64,000 nt of DNA from Prescottella soli (GCF_040024445.1 NZ_CP157276.1:1302001-1366000); one strand, 5' to 3'; positions 44,532 through 55,374 are shown, numbered from the stretch's first letter. Numbers and translations: made by a program. The notes: generated by a model not told the origin, from the letters alone.

Positions 44532-47126
44532 TTAGGACTTGCGGCGATTCCGCATGGTCGCTACGGACCCGCCACTTGCGAGGGCCGCCAGAAGCAATGC
44601 CGTGCCCACCAGCACGCCACGGTTCGAGGAGTCGTCGGCAATGCCCTTGTCGCCGGCCTCGACGCCGCCCACGGGCACCGCGGTGATCTGGCCACCGGCT
44701 CGGGCGGCGCTCACCTCGGCGGTGCGGGTCTGAGCACTGACATCGTGTGCAACAACGGCATTCACGGCGACCGGAAGAGCAACGTTGGCCGCACCGTTCG
44801 CGCCGACACCGGCCTGGCTGCCGAGCGCCACGCCGCCGGCGATCGCACTGCCGAGCGCGGCACTGCCGAGCACCGCGCTGCCGAGATCCACACCGGCCCC
44901 GCCGCCACCCGCGCTGCCAGTGTCGCCCGAGCTACCGGGAACGGTCGCGCTGCCGGAGCCACCGGACCCGTGGTTGCCGGCACTGCCGGTGTCTGCTCCA
45001 CCAGCGCTGCCGGTATCCGTTCCACCCGTGCTGCCGAGCCCCGCCGCACTACCGGCAAAGGGAAGCGCGAGGCTGCCGAGCGGAAGCGCCAGGCTACCCA
45101 GGGCCAACTCACCCAGGCTGCCCAGATCCCCCGCGCTCCCCGCGTCCCCGGCGCTGCCGGTCGGAAGGTCACCGAGGCTCCCGGCACCTCCGGTGCTCCC
45201 GGTCAGCAGGTCACCGAGGCTGCCGGTATCCACGCCACCCGTGCTGCCCAGACCCAAGCTGCCGAGCGCCAGATCCTTCAGGCTCCCCAGATCCAGACCG
45301 GCACTACCCGAATCACCGGACGAACCGGCACCGAGATCGCCACTGCCACTGCTGCCCGCACCGGCACTACCGGTGTCGACACCACCCGCACTGCCCGTGT
45401 CACCGGTGCTCCCCAGCGCGCCGGCGCTTCCCAACACCGGCAACGCCAGGCTGCCGAACGGAAGCGCCAGGCTGCCCAGGGCCAACTCACCCAAGCTGCC
45501 GAGATCCCCCGCGCTCCCCGTGTCCCCGGCGCTGCCGGTTGGCAGATCACCGAGGCTGCCGGTGTTCGCGCCACCCGTGCTGCCCAGGCCCAGGCTGCCG
45601 AGCGCCAGATCCTTCAGGCTCCCCAGATCGACGCCGGCACTACCGGTGTCGACACCACCCGCACTGCCCGTGTCACCGGTGCTCCCCAGCGCGCCGACGC
45701 TTCCCAACACCGGCAACGCGAGGCTGCCGAACGGAAGCGCCAGGCTACCCAGAGCCAACTGCCCCAGGCTGCCCAGATCCCCCGCGCTCCCCGTGTCCCC
45801 GGCGCTGCCGGTCGGAAGGTTACCGAGGCTGCCCGTGTCGCCGGCGCTTCCCGTCGGCAGGTCACCCAGGCTGCCCGTGTCTCCAGCACTTCCCGTCGCC
45901 AGGTCACGGAGGCTGCCGGTATCCACGCCACCCGTGCTGCCCAGCCCCAGGCTGCCCAGCGCCAGATCCTTCAGGCTCCCCAGATCCAGACCGGCACTAC
46001 CGGTGTCGACACCACCCGCACTACCCGAATCACCGGCGCTACCCAGCGCGCCGGCACTTCCCGACACCGGCAACGCCAGGCTGCCGAACGGAAGCGCCAG
46101 GCTACCCAGAGCCAACTCACCCAGGCTGCCCAGATCCACCCCGGCACCACTGGCACTGCCGGACTCGACACTGCCCGGATCCACGCTGCCGGTGTCCCCC
46201 GAGCTACCCCCGACGAGGTCGCCCAGACTGCCGGCCCCGAGGTCGGCCAGGCTGCCGAGATCCAGTCCTGTGCTGCCAGTGCCGCTGCCGGTGCCGCTGC
46301 CCGAATCGGAGCTTCCGCCGCCGAGTCCGAGGCTCCCGAGCGCGAGCTCCGACAGGCTCCCCAGGTCGAGACCGGCATTGCCGGTGCTGCCCAGTGCAAG
46401 TTGGGTGAGCGCGTCCAGGCTGCCGCCCGCCGTACTCCCAGTGTCACCGGCGCTGCCGGAGCCGAGATCGGCCAGGCTGCCGAGATCGAGTTCTGCGCTG
46501 CCGCTCTGGACACTGCCACTGCCGGTGCTGCCGCTTCCGATCGCGCCGATGCTGCCGGTATCGGCCTGGCCCGCGCTACCCGCCGCGAGCCCGCCGAGGA
46601 CGTCGAGTCCCAGTTGCAGGCTGCCGGAGCTGCCGGTGTCGGCACCGCTACCGGTTCCTCCGGTGCTGCCGCCACCCGCATTCCCGAGGCTGCCGAGCGC
46701 GAGATCCGCAGCGGCCTGCTCGATGCTTCCGGTGTTCAGCTCACCGCCGCCGGCGCTGCCGGTGTCGAGCCCACCGCCGACGAGGCTTCCGGCGCCGATG
46801 TTTCCGAGACTGCCGAGTGCGGCTTGGGCAAGATTCGCCAGATCGAGGTTGCCCGCGCTTCCCGCGTTGATGCCACCGTTCGCACCGCCGGGACCCGCCG
46901 CGCTCCCGAGGCCGGCGTCGCCGTTGCCCCCGATGCTGCTTCCGAGACCCGAGAGTCCGCCGCCGGCACCACCGTTCGCACTGCTACCGATCCCGCCTGC
47001 CGGCACCGGCGCAGCGTGACCGATGGCCGGAGTGGCAATCGTCAATGCGCCCACCGCAGTGGCGGCAACCATGATGCGACTCTTCATCTTTCGCGTTCGG
47101 ACGTTCTCGGCCCTGTGGGTAGACAT
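44532..47126 (-). CDS. Gly-Ser repeat surface protein
   Basis: An 864-residue exported protein. Signal peptide: residues about 15-38 ('MKSRIMVAATAVGALTIATPAIGHA'-type, cut before APVPAGG). From about 44 to 740 it is made of Gly-Ser pairs every 5-7 residues (about one hundred GS dipeptides), with Leu, Ala, Asp and Thr between them ('GSLALPFGSLALPV', 'DTGSAG', 'DLGSLKDLALGSLGLGS'). Four long copies of about 70-125 residues are recognisable. The C-terminus has one membrane helix ('GVLVGTALLLAALASGG') and basic tail MRNRRKS, like a sortase substrate, but no LPXTG. ATG at 47126 follows GAGGAGG. The sortase gene follows at 9 bp. Confidence 0.88.
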   Translation of the reverse strand: MSTHRAENVRTRKMKSRIMVAATAVGALTIATPAIGHAAPVPAGGIGSSANGGAGGGLSGLGSSIGGNGDAGLGSAAGPGGANGGINAGSAGNLDLANLAQAALGSLGNIGAGSLVGGGLDTGSAGGGELNTGSIEQAAADLALGSLGNAGGGSTGGTGSGADTGSSGSLQLGLDVLGGLAAGSAGQADTGSIGAIGSGSTGSGSVQSGSAELDLGSLADLGSGSAGDTGSTAGGSLDALTQLALGSTGNAGLDLGSLSELALGSLGLGGGSSDSGSGTGSGTGSTGLDLGSLADLGAGSLGDLVGGSSGDTGSVDPGSVESGSASGAGVDLGSLGELALGSLALPFGSLALPVSGSAGALGSAGDSGSAGGVDTGSAGLDLGSLKDLALGSLGLGSTGGVDTGSLRDLATGSAGDTGSLGDLPTGSAGDTGSLGNLPTGSAGDTGSAGDLGSLGQLALGSLALPFGSLALPVLGSVGALGSTGDTGSAGGVDTGSAGVDLGSLKDLALGSLGLGSTGGANTGSLGDLPTGSAGDTGSAGDLGSLGELALGSLALPFGSLALPVLGSAGALGSTGDTGSAGGVDTGSAGAGSSGSGDLGAGSSGDSGSAGLDLGSLKDLALGSLGLGSTGGVDTGSLGDLLTGSTGGAGSLGDLPTGSAGDAGSAGDLGSLGELALGSLALPLGSLALPFAGSAAGLGSTGGTDTGSAGGADTGSAGNHGSGGSGSATVPGSSGDTGSAGGGGAGVDLGSAVLGSAALGSAIAGGVALGSQAGVGANGAANVALPVAVNAVVAHDVSAQTRTAEVSAARAGGQITAVPVGGVEAGDKGIADDSSNRGVLVGTALLLAALASGGSVATMRNRRKS
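44940..46150 (-). repeat. Long in-frame direct repeats in the surface protein gene
   Basis: Four direct copies of a unit beginning 'DLGSLGELALGSLALPFGSLALP' recur on the minus strand, starting near 46140, 45785, 45505 and 45130 and reading leftward. They vary in length from about 200 to 370 bp by gain or loss of short GS segments, and long stretches are nearly identical at DNA level. This invites slippage and recombination and also makes short-read assembly here uncertain. Confidence 0.8.
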
Positions 47127-47670
47127 CGTTCTTCGACCTCCTCGATCGGCGTGTCCAGATGCATATGTAGACATAGACAGCCCAGTCGCATGAAGACAGA
47201 AATGACGAAAAACGCCCCCCAAAAATCCGCCAGCCCCCGCTGAAACGGATAGCAATCCCCCCGGCCACATGCATACAGGCGCGATCAAGATAGCACCTCG
47301 CACCCCGATCGATCACCGATCTCGCTCGGCGATTTCCGCGAAACCCGTTCGCATGGTTGATCCATCGACCGCGCGGACCGGGCTGACCTGCGCCTTTCCT
47401 CGACAACGAACATTCGAACGATGCGCCCTCAGGCCCGTTTGTCCACCGCCTGTAACGCTCGCCCCATGGTCTCCGATTCGTCATGCAACCGAGATGTCTC
47501 AGTCCACGAAGGAGGATCCCTCACACCGGCCTCGCGCCATCGCCGACACCGTGCGCCGATCCCCAACCACCGGACCGGAATTCACTGCGCGAACCGCGCA
47601 CTCGAACCCTCGGACGAACGTCGGCTCCGCGCGCCGGGAGTCACCGCGTTCACCCGACTCCCGTTGCGGT
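47127..47670. other. Gene-free region upstream of the surface protein gene
   Basis: About 540 bp between the fadD19-like stop and the surface protein start. The 47150-47230 part is AT-richer, with TATG/ACATA-like elements suitable for a promoter. On the coding strand a T5 tract runs into a G6 tract (plus-strand CCCCCCAAAAA at 47215-47225) about 90 bp before the start codon. Frames crossing the rest have no ribosome site or recognisable product. No strong terminator for the fadD19-like gene was seen. Confidence 0.6.
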
Positions 47671-49296
47671 CTAGTCGATCCGGTGAGCGTGGTCGTTGGC
47701 TGCCGCGTGTTCCCTCGCCCAGCCGAAGTCGGGCTTGCCGCTCGGCGTCCGAATCACCTCGTCGGCGATCCAGAACGTCCGCGGGATCTTGTAGCCGGCA
47801 AGCTGATTGCGGGCATGCTTCTCGATGGAATCGAAGTCCGGCTCGACGCCGTCGCGAACTCGCATCACCGCGGCCACGCGCGATCCCCAGCGCTCGTCGG
47901 GGACGCCGATCACGATCGCGTCGTAGATGTCGGGGTGCGCCTTCACCGCCGCCTCGACTTCCTCGGCGAAGACCTTCTCGCCGCCGGTGTTGATCACCAT
48001 GTTGCCGCGTCCGAGCAGGGTGATCGATCCGTCGTCCTCAATCCGGGCGCGGTCCCCGGTGACCACGGCACGCTGCCCCTCGACGATCCGGAAGATCTCC
48101 GCGGACCTGACCGGGTCCTTGTAGTAGCCGACCGACACGTTGCCGAGCTTGGCCAGCCACCCTTCACCGCCGGATCCCGACGGCAGGATGCGATTCTCGT
48201 CGTCGACGACGACCGAGTATCTGTTGGCTCCGACTCTGGGGCCGCCGTGCTGCTCGAAGCCCTTGGTCGCGAATCCGATTCCGCCGAATCCCGTCTCGGA
48301 GGAGCCGACCGAGTCGGAGATCATCAGGTTCGGCATCGCCTCGAAGAAGGCGTCCTTCACCGCAGCGGAGAACAGCGCGGCGCCGGACGCGACGACCCCG
48401 AGGCTGGAGGTGTCCCGGTCCTGTTCGCTGAACGCCTCGACGAGCGGCCGGCCCATCGCGTCGCCGGTGATGACCATGACCTGTGGGTGGTACTCGGCGA
48501 CGACCTCCCAGACGCGGGCCGCGTCGAACTTCGGTTCCATGATGACGGTGTTGCCCGTGAAGAACGCGGTGAAGGTCGGCATCATCGCGGACGTGTGGAT
48601 CAGCGGCGGCAGCATCACCCAGCGCATCGCCTCCCCCGCGGCCACCCCACCCCGCGACTGCTGGAACTCGTCGGTGACGGGCTCGCCGGTGTAGAAGTCC
48701 AGCCCTCCGCCGAGGACCCGCCAGATGTCCTCGTGCCGCCAGACCACGCCCTTCGGCCGGCCGGTGGTGCCGCCGGTGTAGAAGATGTAGTGGTCGTCGG
48801 GACTGCGCTCCCCGAATCCCCGCTCCGGACTGCTCCCCGCCAGGGCGTCCTCGTATCCCACCGCACGCGTTCCTGCACCCTCGGCTCCCGTCGCCAACTC
48901 GTCCGGAACGGAGATCAGATGCCGGATGCGCGGCACCTCGGGCAGGACCTCGGCGACCCGGTCCGCGAATCCCTGATGGAACACCAGTCCCTCGAGATCG
49001 GCGTTGTCGTACAGGTAGCGCAGTTCGTCGGAGGTGTAGCGGTAGTTCACCGTGACCGGGATCGCGCGGATCTTGAACGCCGCGATGATCGCGACCATGG
49101 TCTCGATCGAATTGTGCATGTGGATACCGATGTGGGCACCCGGCCCGAATCCGGCGCCCTCGAGGTGGTGCGCGAGGCGATTGGCGCGCTCGTCGAGCTC
49201 ACGGTAGGTCACCTCCTCGCCGGAGACGATCATGGCGAGGCGGTCGGGCATCGCGTCGACGGAGTGCTCGAACAGGTCGGCGAACGTGTAGGCCAT
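47671..49296 (-). CDS. FadD19-like acyl-CoA synthetase
   Basis: A 541-residue ANL-superfamily acyl-CoA ligase. The P-loop 'YIFYTGGTTGRPKGVVWRHEDIWRVLGGG', 'ISDSVGSSETGFGG' and C-terminal 'YKIPRTFWIADEVIRTPSGKPDFGWAREH' closely follow what I recall of FadD19, the steroid side-chain CoA ligase of mycobacteria and rhodococci. Likely substrate: a C26-type sterol or similar branched acid. ATG at 49296 follows AGGA; the upstream frame overlaps the unknown gene. It is the last gene of the cyp51 operon, 26 bp after its neighbour. Confidence 0.87.
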   Translation of the reverse strand: MAYTFADLFEHSVDAMPDRLAMIVSGEEVTYRELDERANRLAHHLEGAGFGPGAHIGIHMHNSIETMVAIIAAFKIRAIPVTVNYRYTSDELRYLYDNADLEGLVFHQGFADRVAEVLPEVPRIRHLISVPDELATGAEGAGTRAVGYEDALAGSSPERGFGERSPDDHYIFYTGGTTGRPKGVVWRHEDIWRVLGGGLDFYTGEPVTDEFQQSRGGVAAGEAMRWVMLPPLIHTSAMMPTFTAFFTGNTVIMEPKFDAARVWEVVAEYHPQVMVITGDAMGRPLVEAFSEQDRDTSSLGVVASGAALFSAAVKDAFFEAMPNLMISDSVGSSETGFGGIGFATKGFEQHGGPRVGANRYSVVVDDENRILPSGSGGEGWLAKLGNVSVGYYKDPVRSAEIFRIVEGQRAVVTGDRARIEDDGSITLLGRGNMVINTGGEKVFAEEVEAAVKAHPDIYDAIVIGVPDERWGSRVAAVMRVRDGVEPDFDSIEKHARNQLAGYKIPRTFWIADEVIRTPSGKPDFGWAREHAAANDHAHRID

Positions 49297-49322
49297 GCGG
49301 GTGTCCTGTCGGGGTCGGCCGC

Positions 49323-50585
49323 TCAGACTACGTACAGCGGCAACGGAATTCCGCGGTCTTCGAATACGAACGTCGCGCCGGTGCTGACCTTGGTGATCGC
49401 GACCTCGACGCATTCGGGCGCAGGTTCGTCGGTGACATCGACGACGACGAGCAGACCTGCGGTGTCCTCGCCGGCGACACGGACGGTGAATCGTGGATTC
49501 ACACCGCGCACCAACGCCTGCAACGCCTCGAGGTGCTCTCCGTCGATCAGTGTGGGCCAGCCACCGTCCGCATCGACGAGTCCGTGGCGGCCGATCCGCA
49601 ACCTCAATTGTTCACCGTCGAAAAGGATTTCACTCTCGACGTACTGTCTCGGATTCAGCAGCGGATGCAGCGACAGCACCATCGACAGGCCCGCGAGGTC
49701 ATCGGGTAGGCCGAGCGCGTCCCGGATCCGCTGTGCGGTGACGCCGGCGATGCCGGTGAGCTGCTTGCGGGTGATTTCGCGGGCCTTGTCCTCGTTCGCC
49801 CGCTTGCGGACCGCGAGCAGGAAGCCGAGCGCGAGTAGATGCTGCTGCAGGCACACCTCCTCGGCGATCCGAATCAGCGCCGACCGGGAGAAGTCCTGGA
49901 ACCGCAGGTCCGACAGCAGCGGTCCGGCGTAGTCGTGGTTGCCGGCGTCGCCGGCGTCGATCGTGCTGAGATCGACTGTGTAGGCCGCGCTTCGGCCGAT
50001 CTGTTCGGTGTGCGGCTGCATCGTCGGCGGGACGTGCTTCTCGTCGATGATCACCGTCCACGCGCAGTGCGGGTGACGGTCCGCGGGCCGACGGGGCGGA
50101 CGGTGGATGGGGCGGACCTGCGCGTGCGGGTTGGTCGCCAACGCCGTCGCGTCGAAGGTGGGGTCCTCGATGTCGTGGCACATCGCGGTCACGTACTCGT
50201 CGCCGAGCGGTTCGACGTCCATCAGCGCACCGCAGTGGTCGAGCCAGAACTCCCCGTGGTGCGGGTCGTCGACCCGAAAGCGGAAGTCCATGAACTGCGG
50301 CGGCGCACCGATGTCGAGCTGCAGACCCTTGAAGATGGTCACGACGTCGTCGCCCTCGTAGCGCAGGGCACGCTGCATGCGGCGGGTGTACCAGGGGCTC
50401 GCCGCCTGCCATTCCTCGATCGCCACCTGCGCCATACCCTCGCGCCCGAACTCGACGATCAGGTGGGCCATCCCGGAGCGGTCGATCAGCTGACCGCACA
50501 GCAGCAGTTCCGGCACCAGGGTGGCGAGGTCGGCTCGCGAGAGCGCCGCGAACGACCGAGACGGTTGTGCCTGGGTGCTCACCAC
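49323..50585 (-). CDS. Unknown 420-residue protein in the cyp51 operon
   Basis: A 420-residue soluble protein that I do not recognise. It has no signal peptide or membrane helix. A striking central block, 'FRVDDPHHGEFWLDHCGALMDVEPLGDEYVTAMCHDIEDPTFDATA', is rich in His, Asp and Cys and could bind a metal or heme; another His-rich stretch is 'HRPPRRPADRHPH'. GTG start at 50585 overlaps the end of the SnoaL-like gene by 7 bp, so translation is coupled. Co-operonic with cyp51 and the FadD19-like gene, suggesting an oxidative or hydrolytic step on the same substrate. Function unknown. Confidence 0.85.
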   Translation of the reverse strand: MVSTQAQPSRSFAALSRADLATLVPELLLCGQLIDRSGMAHLIVEFGREGMAQVAIEEWQAASPWYTRRMQRALRYEGDDVVTIFKGLQLDIGAPPQFMDFRFRVDDPHHGEFWLDHCGALMDVEPLGDEYVTAMCHDIEDPTFDATALATNPHAQVRPIHRPPRRPADRHPHCAWTVIIDEKHVPPTMQPHTEQIGRSAAYTVDLSTIDAGDAGNHDYAGPLLSDLRFQDFSRSALIRIAEEVCLQQHLLALGFLLAVRKRANEDKAREITRKQLTGIAGVTAQRIRDALGLPDDLAGLSMVLSLHPLLNPRQYVESEILFDGEQLRLRIGRHGLVDADGGWPTLIDGEHLEALQALVRGVNPRFTVRVAGEDTAGLLVVVDVTDEPAPECVEVAITKVSTGATFVFEDRGIPLPLYVV

Positions 50586-51130
50586 AGCGGCACCGGTGCC
50601 TGGCCGGCCGGGTGCCAGCCCGGCAGCTTCTCACCCGAGACGGAGCGCTGGATGCGTGCCTGCATGCCCTTCGACAGCGCCTTGTTCTGGATCATCTCCA
50701 GGAACAGCGCCGAGACGTTACCGAAGTCGAAGAAGTCACGCTGCCACGACCACTGGAAGTCGCCGCCGTAGCGGAACCAGCTGCCGCCGATGCCGTAGAC
50801 CGAGTAGTTGGAGCCGTCGGGGCGCTCGGCATCGGAGATCTGCTTCCACAGCCCGATCACGTTGCCGCTGACCTCGTCGATCACGAACTCCTGGTACGGG
50901 TATTCCCAGCCCTCGAGCCCGTTCATCTCCAGGCCGAGCGCGACGTCGCGGATCTCGTCGCGTCCGATCGCCATGAAGTCCTGCTTGGGGCCGTAGTTCC
51001 AACCGTAGGTCGCGTCCTCGGTGTAGAAGTCCGCCAACGGCTTCCAGTCCCCGGCGGTCTCTGCCTTCTTGTTGGCATCCACCCAGCGCTGGACCATCTC
51101 GTCCAGCTCGGCGCGATCGAATCCGGTCAT
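50579..51130 (-). CDS. SnoaL-like protein in the cyp51 operon
   Basis: A 183-residue NTF2/SnoaL-fold protein: 'WVDANKKAETAGDWKPLADFYTEDATYGWNYGPKQDFMAIGRDEIRD' is the family start, with a Trp/Phe-rich C-terminal half. Ketosteroid-isomerase-like or dehydratase activity is possible; catalytic residues cannot be assigned by eye. A clean AAGGAG precedes the ATG at 51130. It lies 51 bp after the ferredoxin gene and overlaps the next gene. Confidence 0.87.
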   Translation of the reverse strand: MTGFDRAELDEMVQRWVDANKKAETAGDWKPLADFYTEDATYGWNYGPKQDFMAIGRDEIRDVALGLEMNGLEGWEYPYQEFVIDEVSGNVIGLWKQISDAERPDGSNYSVYGIGGSWFRYGGDFQWSWQRDFFDFGNVSALFLEMIQNKALSKGMQARIQRSVSGEKLPGWHPAGQAPVPLW

Positions 51131-51181
51131 GCTGCCGTCTCCTTCGAAAGTCGTTGTCGTGCGGAATATTCGGCGGTCTCG

Positions 51182-52796
<1,615 letters not shown>

Positions 52797-52800
<4 letters not shown>

Positions 52801-53600
52801 TGGTTCGTCTCCTCGGAAGCCGGAAGCGGTGCGAGGGGCGCCTCGGGCTGGACCTCGATCAGGACGAGGTGGACGCCGCGGGGTGCGCCCACCACCGCCA
52901 GGACGGCGTTGGCCATGTCGGCGGCGCGCAGCATGTAGCCGTGGCGGGCGAACCCCCACTTGGTCCACATCTTCGCGACCGGCGCGAGGATCTCCGGGGT
53001 GGAGTTCATGCCCATTCCCGTGAAGGTCGGCCCCGGTCGGACGATCGACGCGCGAATCCCGGTTCCCTCGAGCTCCATTCGCATCTGGCGCCCCATCGCC
53101 TCGAGCCCCGCCTTCGCCGCGTCGTAGGCGCCCATCAGCGGCCGCTGGCGGTCGGCGCAGTCCGACCCGATGAGCACGAAATCGCCCCGGCGCCGCTCCC
53201 GCATCCCGGGCAGCACGCGGTGCGCCAACCGCTGCGCGCCGACGAGGTGCACGTCGATCTGCTTCGCGAATCGGGCCGTGTCCATCTGGTCGGCGGCGCC
53301 GAACTCGAGGTCGCCGGCGCCGGAGACCACGATCTCCGTCGGACCGAGCGCGTCCTCGGCGGCGGTGACGAAGGCGTCCACGGAGGCGTCGTCGGTGACG
53401 TCGAGGAAGTGCGCGAACGCTTCTCCCCCGTTGCTCCGGATCTTGTCGGCGATCGCCTCGGTCTCGGCCACCCGGCGGGCGCCGAGGGCAACCGGATGAC
53501 CGAGCTCGGCGAGCGCGTACGCGGTGGCCTCGCCGATTCCGGACGAGGCGCCGCTGATCAGCGTCGGCCGGCGGGTGGGGTTGGGTTCGAAGCGGGGCAT
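52797..53600 (-). CDS. Short-chain dehydrogenase (Rv0765c-like)
   Basis: A 267-residue SDR: cofactor motif GASSGIG at 17-23, catalytic Ser146, Tyr159 and Lys163 (YDAAK). It probably oxidises or reduces a hydroxyl/keto group on the P450 product. The ATG touches the cyp123 stop (TGATG), and its own stop overlaps the cyp51 start, so all three are coupled. Same order as Rv0764c-Rv0765c-Rv0766c. Confidence 0.93.
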
Positions 53601-54805
53601 CAGCTCACCTGCACCTTCATCGGCAGGGCCGCGAAGCCCCGCACGTTCGTGGAGTGGACACGTTCGATTCCGGACTCGTCGACCTCGTATTGCTTTACCC
53701 GCTTGGCGAACTCGGCGAGCGCGATCTTCGCCTCGAGGCGGGCGAGGTGCGCGCCGAGGCAGAAGTGCACGCCGCCGCCGAAGCTGACGAGCTTGTTGGT
53801 GGAGTCCCGGCCGATCCGGTACTCGTCACCGTCCTCGAACACCGCCTCGTCCCGGTTGGCGGAACCGATCAGCAGCAGCATCTTCTCCCCGGCGGGGACC
53901 GTCTGCCCGTAGTACTCGAGGTCGACGGCGGTGGTTCGGGCCACGATCTGGCTGGAGGTGTCGAATCGGAGTGTCTCCTCGACCCAATCCGACACCCGGT
54001 CAGGGTCGTTCAGCACCGGAGCCACCTGGTCGGGATTACGTGCGCCCCAGTACGCGGCGTTGCCGAGTAGCTTGGTCGTGGTCTCGTTCCCCGCGACCAC
54101 CATCAGGAACATGAATCCGAGGACCTCCTGGTCCGACAGCTTGTCACCGTCGATCTCCGCGTCGAGGAGCGCCGACGTGAGATCCTCGGTGCGCGAGCGG
54201 CGCCGCCGCGCGATCATGTCCTTGTAGTAGGTCATCAGGCTGATCGACGCCTCCACGGACGCCTGCGGCACGTCGAGGACGCCGTCCTCACGGTGCACCA
54301 CCAGGTCCGCGAGCCGGCGCAGTTCCGCGCGGTCCGCCTCCGGCACCCCCATGAGTTCCGAGATCACGTCCATCGGCAGCTTGCCGGCCACCTCGGCGAC
54401 CCAGTCGAACTCGCCGGCCTCCAGCGCCGGCTCCAGGTACTGCCGCGTGAGTTCGAGGATCCGGCCGTCGAGTTCGGCGACGCGCCGGGGGGTGAATCCG
54501 CGCGAGACCAGCTGGCGCAACCGCGCGTGCCGGGGGTCGTCCATCGCGAGGAACGACATCACCAGGTGGGCGTGCGGCCCGTACGCCGCCGGATCGAGTG
54601 AGACACCGTTGGCACTCGACAGTCGCGTGCTGTCGCGGAACGCGCGGAGGACGTCGGCGTGACGCGACAGTGCCCAGAATCCGATCTCCGAATTGTGGTA
54701 CAGCGGAGACTCTTTCCGCAGCCGCGCGTACGTGGGGTACGGGTCCTCGTGGAAGTCGTAGTCATACGGATTGAAGACCACGGGGTCGATCAGCGCTTCG
54801 GTCAT
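53600..54805 (-). CDS. cyp123: Cytochrome P450, CYP123-like
   Basis: A 401-residue bacterial P450: I-helix 'FLMVVAGNETTTKLLG', ExxR in 'EETLRFD', heme loop 'FGGGVHFCLGAHLARLEAK' with Cys349. Position next to the SDR and cyp51 matches M. tuberculosis cyp123 (Rv0766c); the substrate is unknown. GGAG precedes the ATG at 54805, which is 4 bp after the TetR stop. It likely shares the adjacent ferredoxin. Confidence 0.9.
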   Translation of the reverse strand: MTEALIDPVVFNPYDYDFHEDPYPTYARLRKESPLYHNSEIGFWALSRHADVLRAFRDSTRLSSANGVSLDPAAYGPHAHLVMSFLAMDDPRHARLRQLVSRGFTPRRVAELDGRILELTRQYLEPALEAGEFDWVAEVAGKLPMDVISELMGVPEADRAELRRLADLVVHREDGVLDVPQASVEASISLMTYYKDMIARRRRSRTEDLTSALLDAEIDGDKLSDQEVLGFMFLMVVAGNETTTKLLGNAAYWGARNPDQVAPVLNDPDRVSDWVEETLRFDTSSQIVARTTAVDLEYYGQTVPAGEKMLLLIGSANRDEAVFEDGDEYRIGRDSTNKLVSFGGGVHFCLGAHLARLEAKIALAEFAKRVKQYEVDESGIERVHSTNVRGFAALPMKVQVS

Positions 54806-54809
54806 GTTC

Positions 54810-55370
54810 TCACTCCAGAATCATTGTGGCGGAACGCTCCAGACTTCCGGCGAGGTCCTCGTAGGTGCCGTAGCCGATGCCGGCCCGCAGGAGCGCTCCG
54901 GCGTAGAGAATGTCGAGGGTCTCGAGGATCTCGGGATCCCCGGGCTCGCCCAACGCCTCCTCGAGACGGCCACGGATCTCGATACCGATGCGCACGCGCA
55001 GGTGCTCGACGTCGGGGTCACCGCCGAGGAGCGCGTTGGTGACCGCGCCCGAGAGGCCGGGCTCGTCGGCGAGCAGCAGCGTGATCCCACGGAGCACCGC
55101 GACGACGCGGCCGGTGCGGTCGAGCCCGTCCGACGCGGGCCGCGGCGACCGCGAGAGCCGGCGCCAGAACACCTCGGCAACGAGGTGCTCCTTGGAGGAG
55201 AAGTAGGTGTAGGCGGTGGCGGGACCGACCCCGGCACGCGACGCGACCGCCCGAACCGTCAGGCCGGCGAAGTCCTCCTCACGCAGGACCTCCACCGCCG
55301 CCTCGCACAGCCTCTCGACGGTGTCCGCCTGCTTCTGCGTCAAGCGCCTGCGCGTCGACTCGAAACTCAT
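54810..55370 (-). CDS. TetR-family regulator of the cyp51 cluster
   Basis: A 186-residue TetR regulator (HTH about 15-60: 'LCEAAVEVLREEDFAGLTVRAVASRAGVGPATAYTYFSSKEHLVAEVF'). First gene of the leftward operon and divergent from aldA, the arrangement of Rv0767c/Rv0768. ATG at 55370 has no clear ribosome site and could be leaderless; an ATG at 55391 is possible but would place the palindrome at 55375-55384 inside the gene. It probably represses both directions. Confidence 0.88.
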   Translation of the reverse strand: MSFESTRRRLTQKQADTVERLCEAAVEVLREEDFAGLTVRAVASRAGVGPATAYTYFSSKEHLVAEVFWRRLSRSPRPASDGLDRTGRVVAVLRGITLLLADEPGLSGAVTNALLGGDPDVEHLRVRIGIEIRGRLEEALGEPGDPEILETLDILYAGALLRAGIGYGTYEDLAGSLERSATMILE

Positions 55371-55374
55371 ACTA

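Noticed and set aside
44940-46150. Regular repeats that might suggest a CRISPR array
   Set aside because: The repeats are in-frame coding units without unique spacers of constant length, and no cas genes are present.
44745-47243. Very long plus-strand open frames (over 500-800 codons) opposite the surface protein gene
   Set aside because: They are mirror frames created by the GC-rich GS-codon repeats; they have no ribosome site, no signal or domain, and highly repetitive Arg/Pro/Ala content.
47269-47670. Plus-strand frames in the gap after the fadD19-like gene
   Set aside because: They continue as antisense to fadD19-like and show no domain or ribosome site; treated as non-coding.
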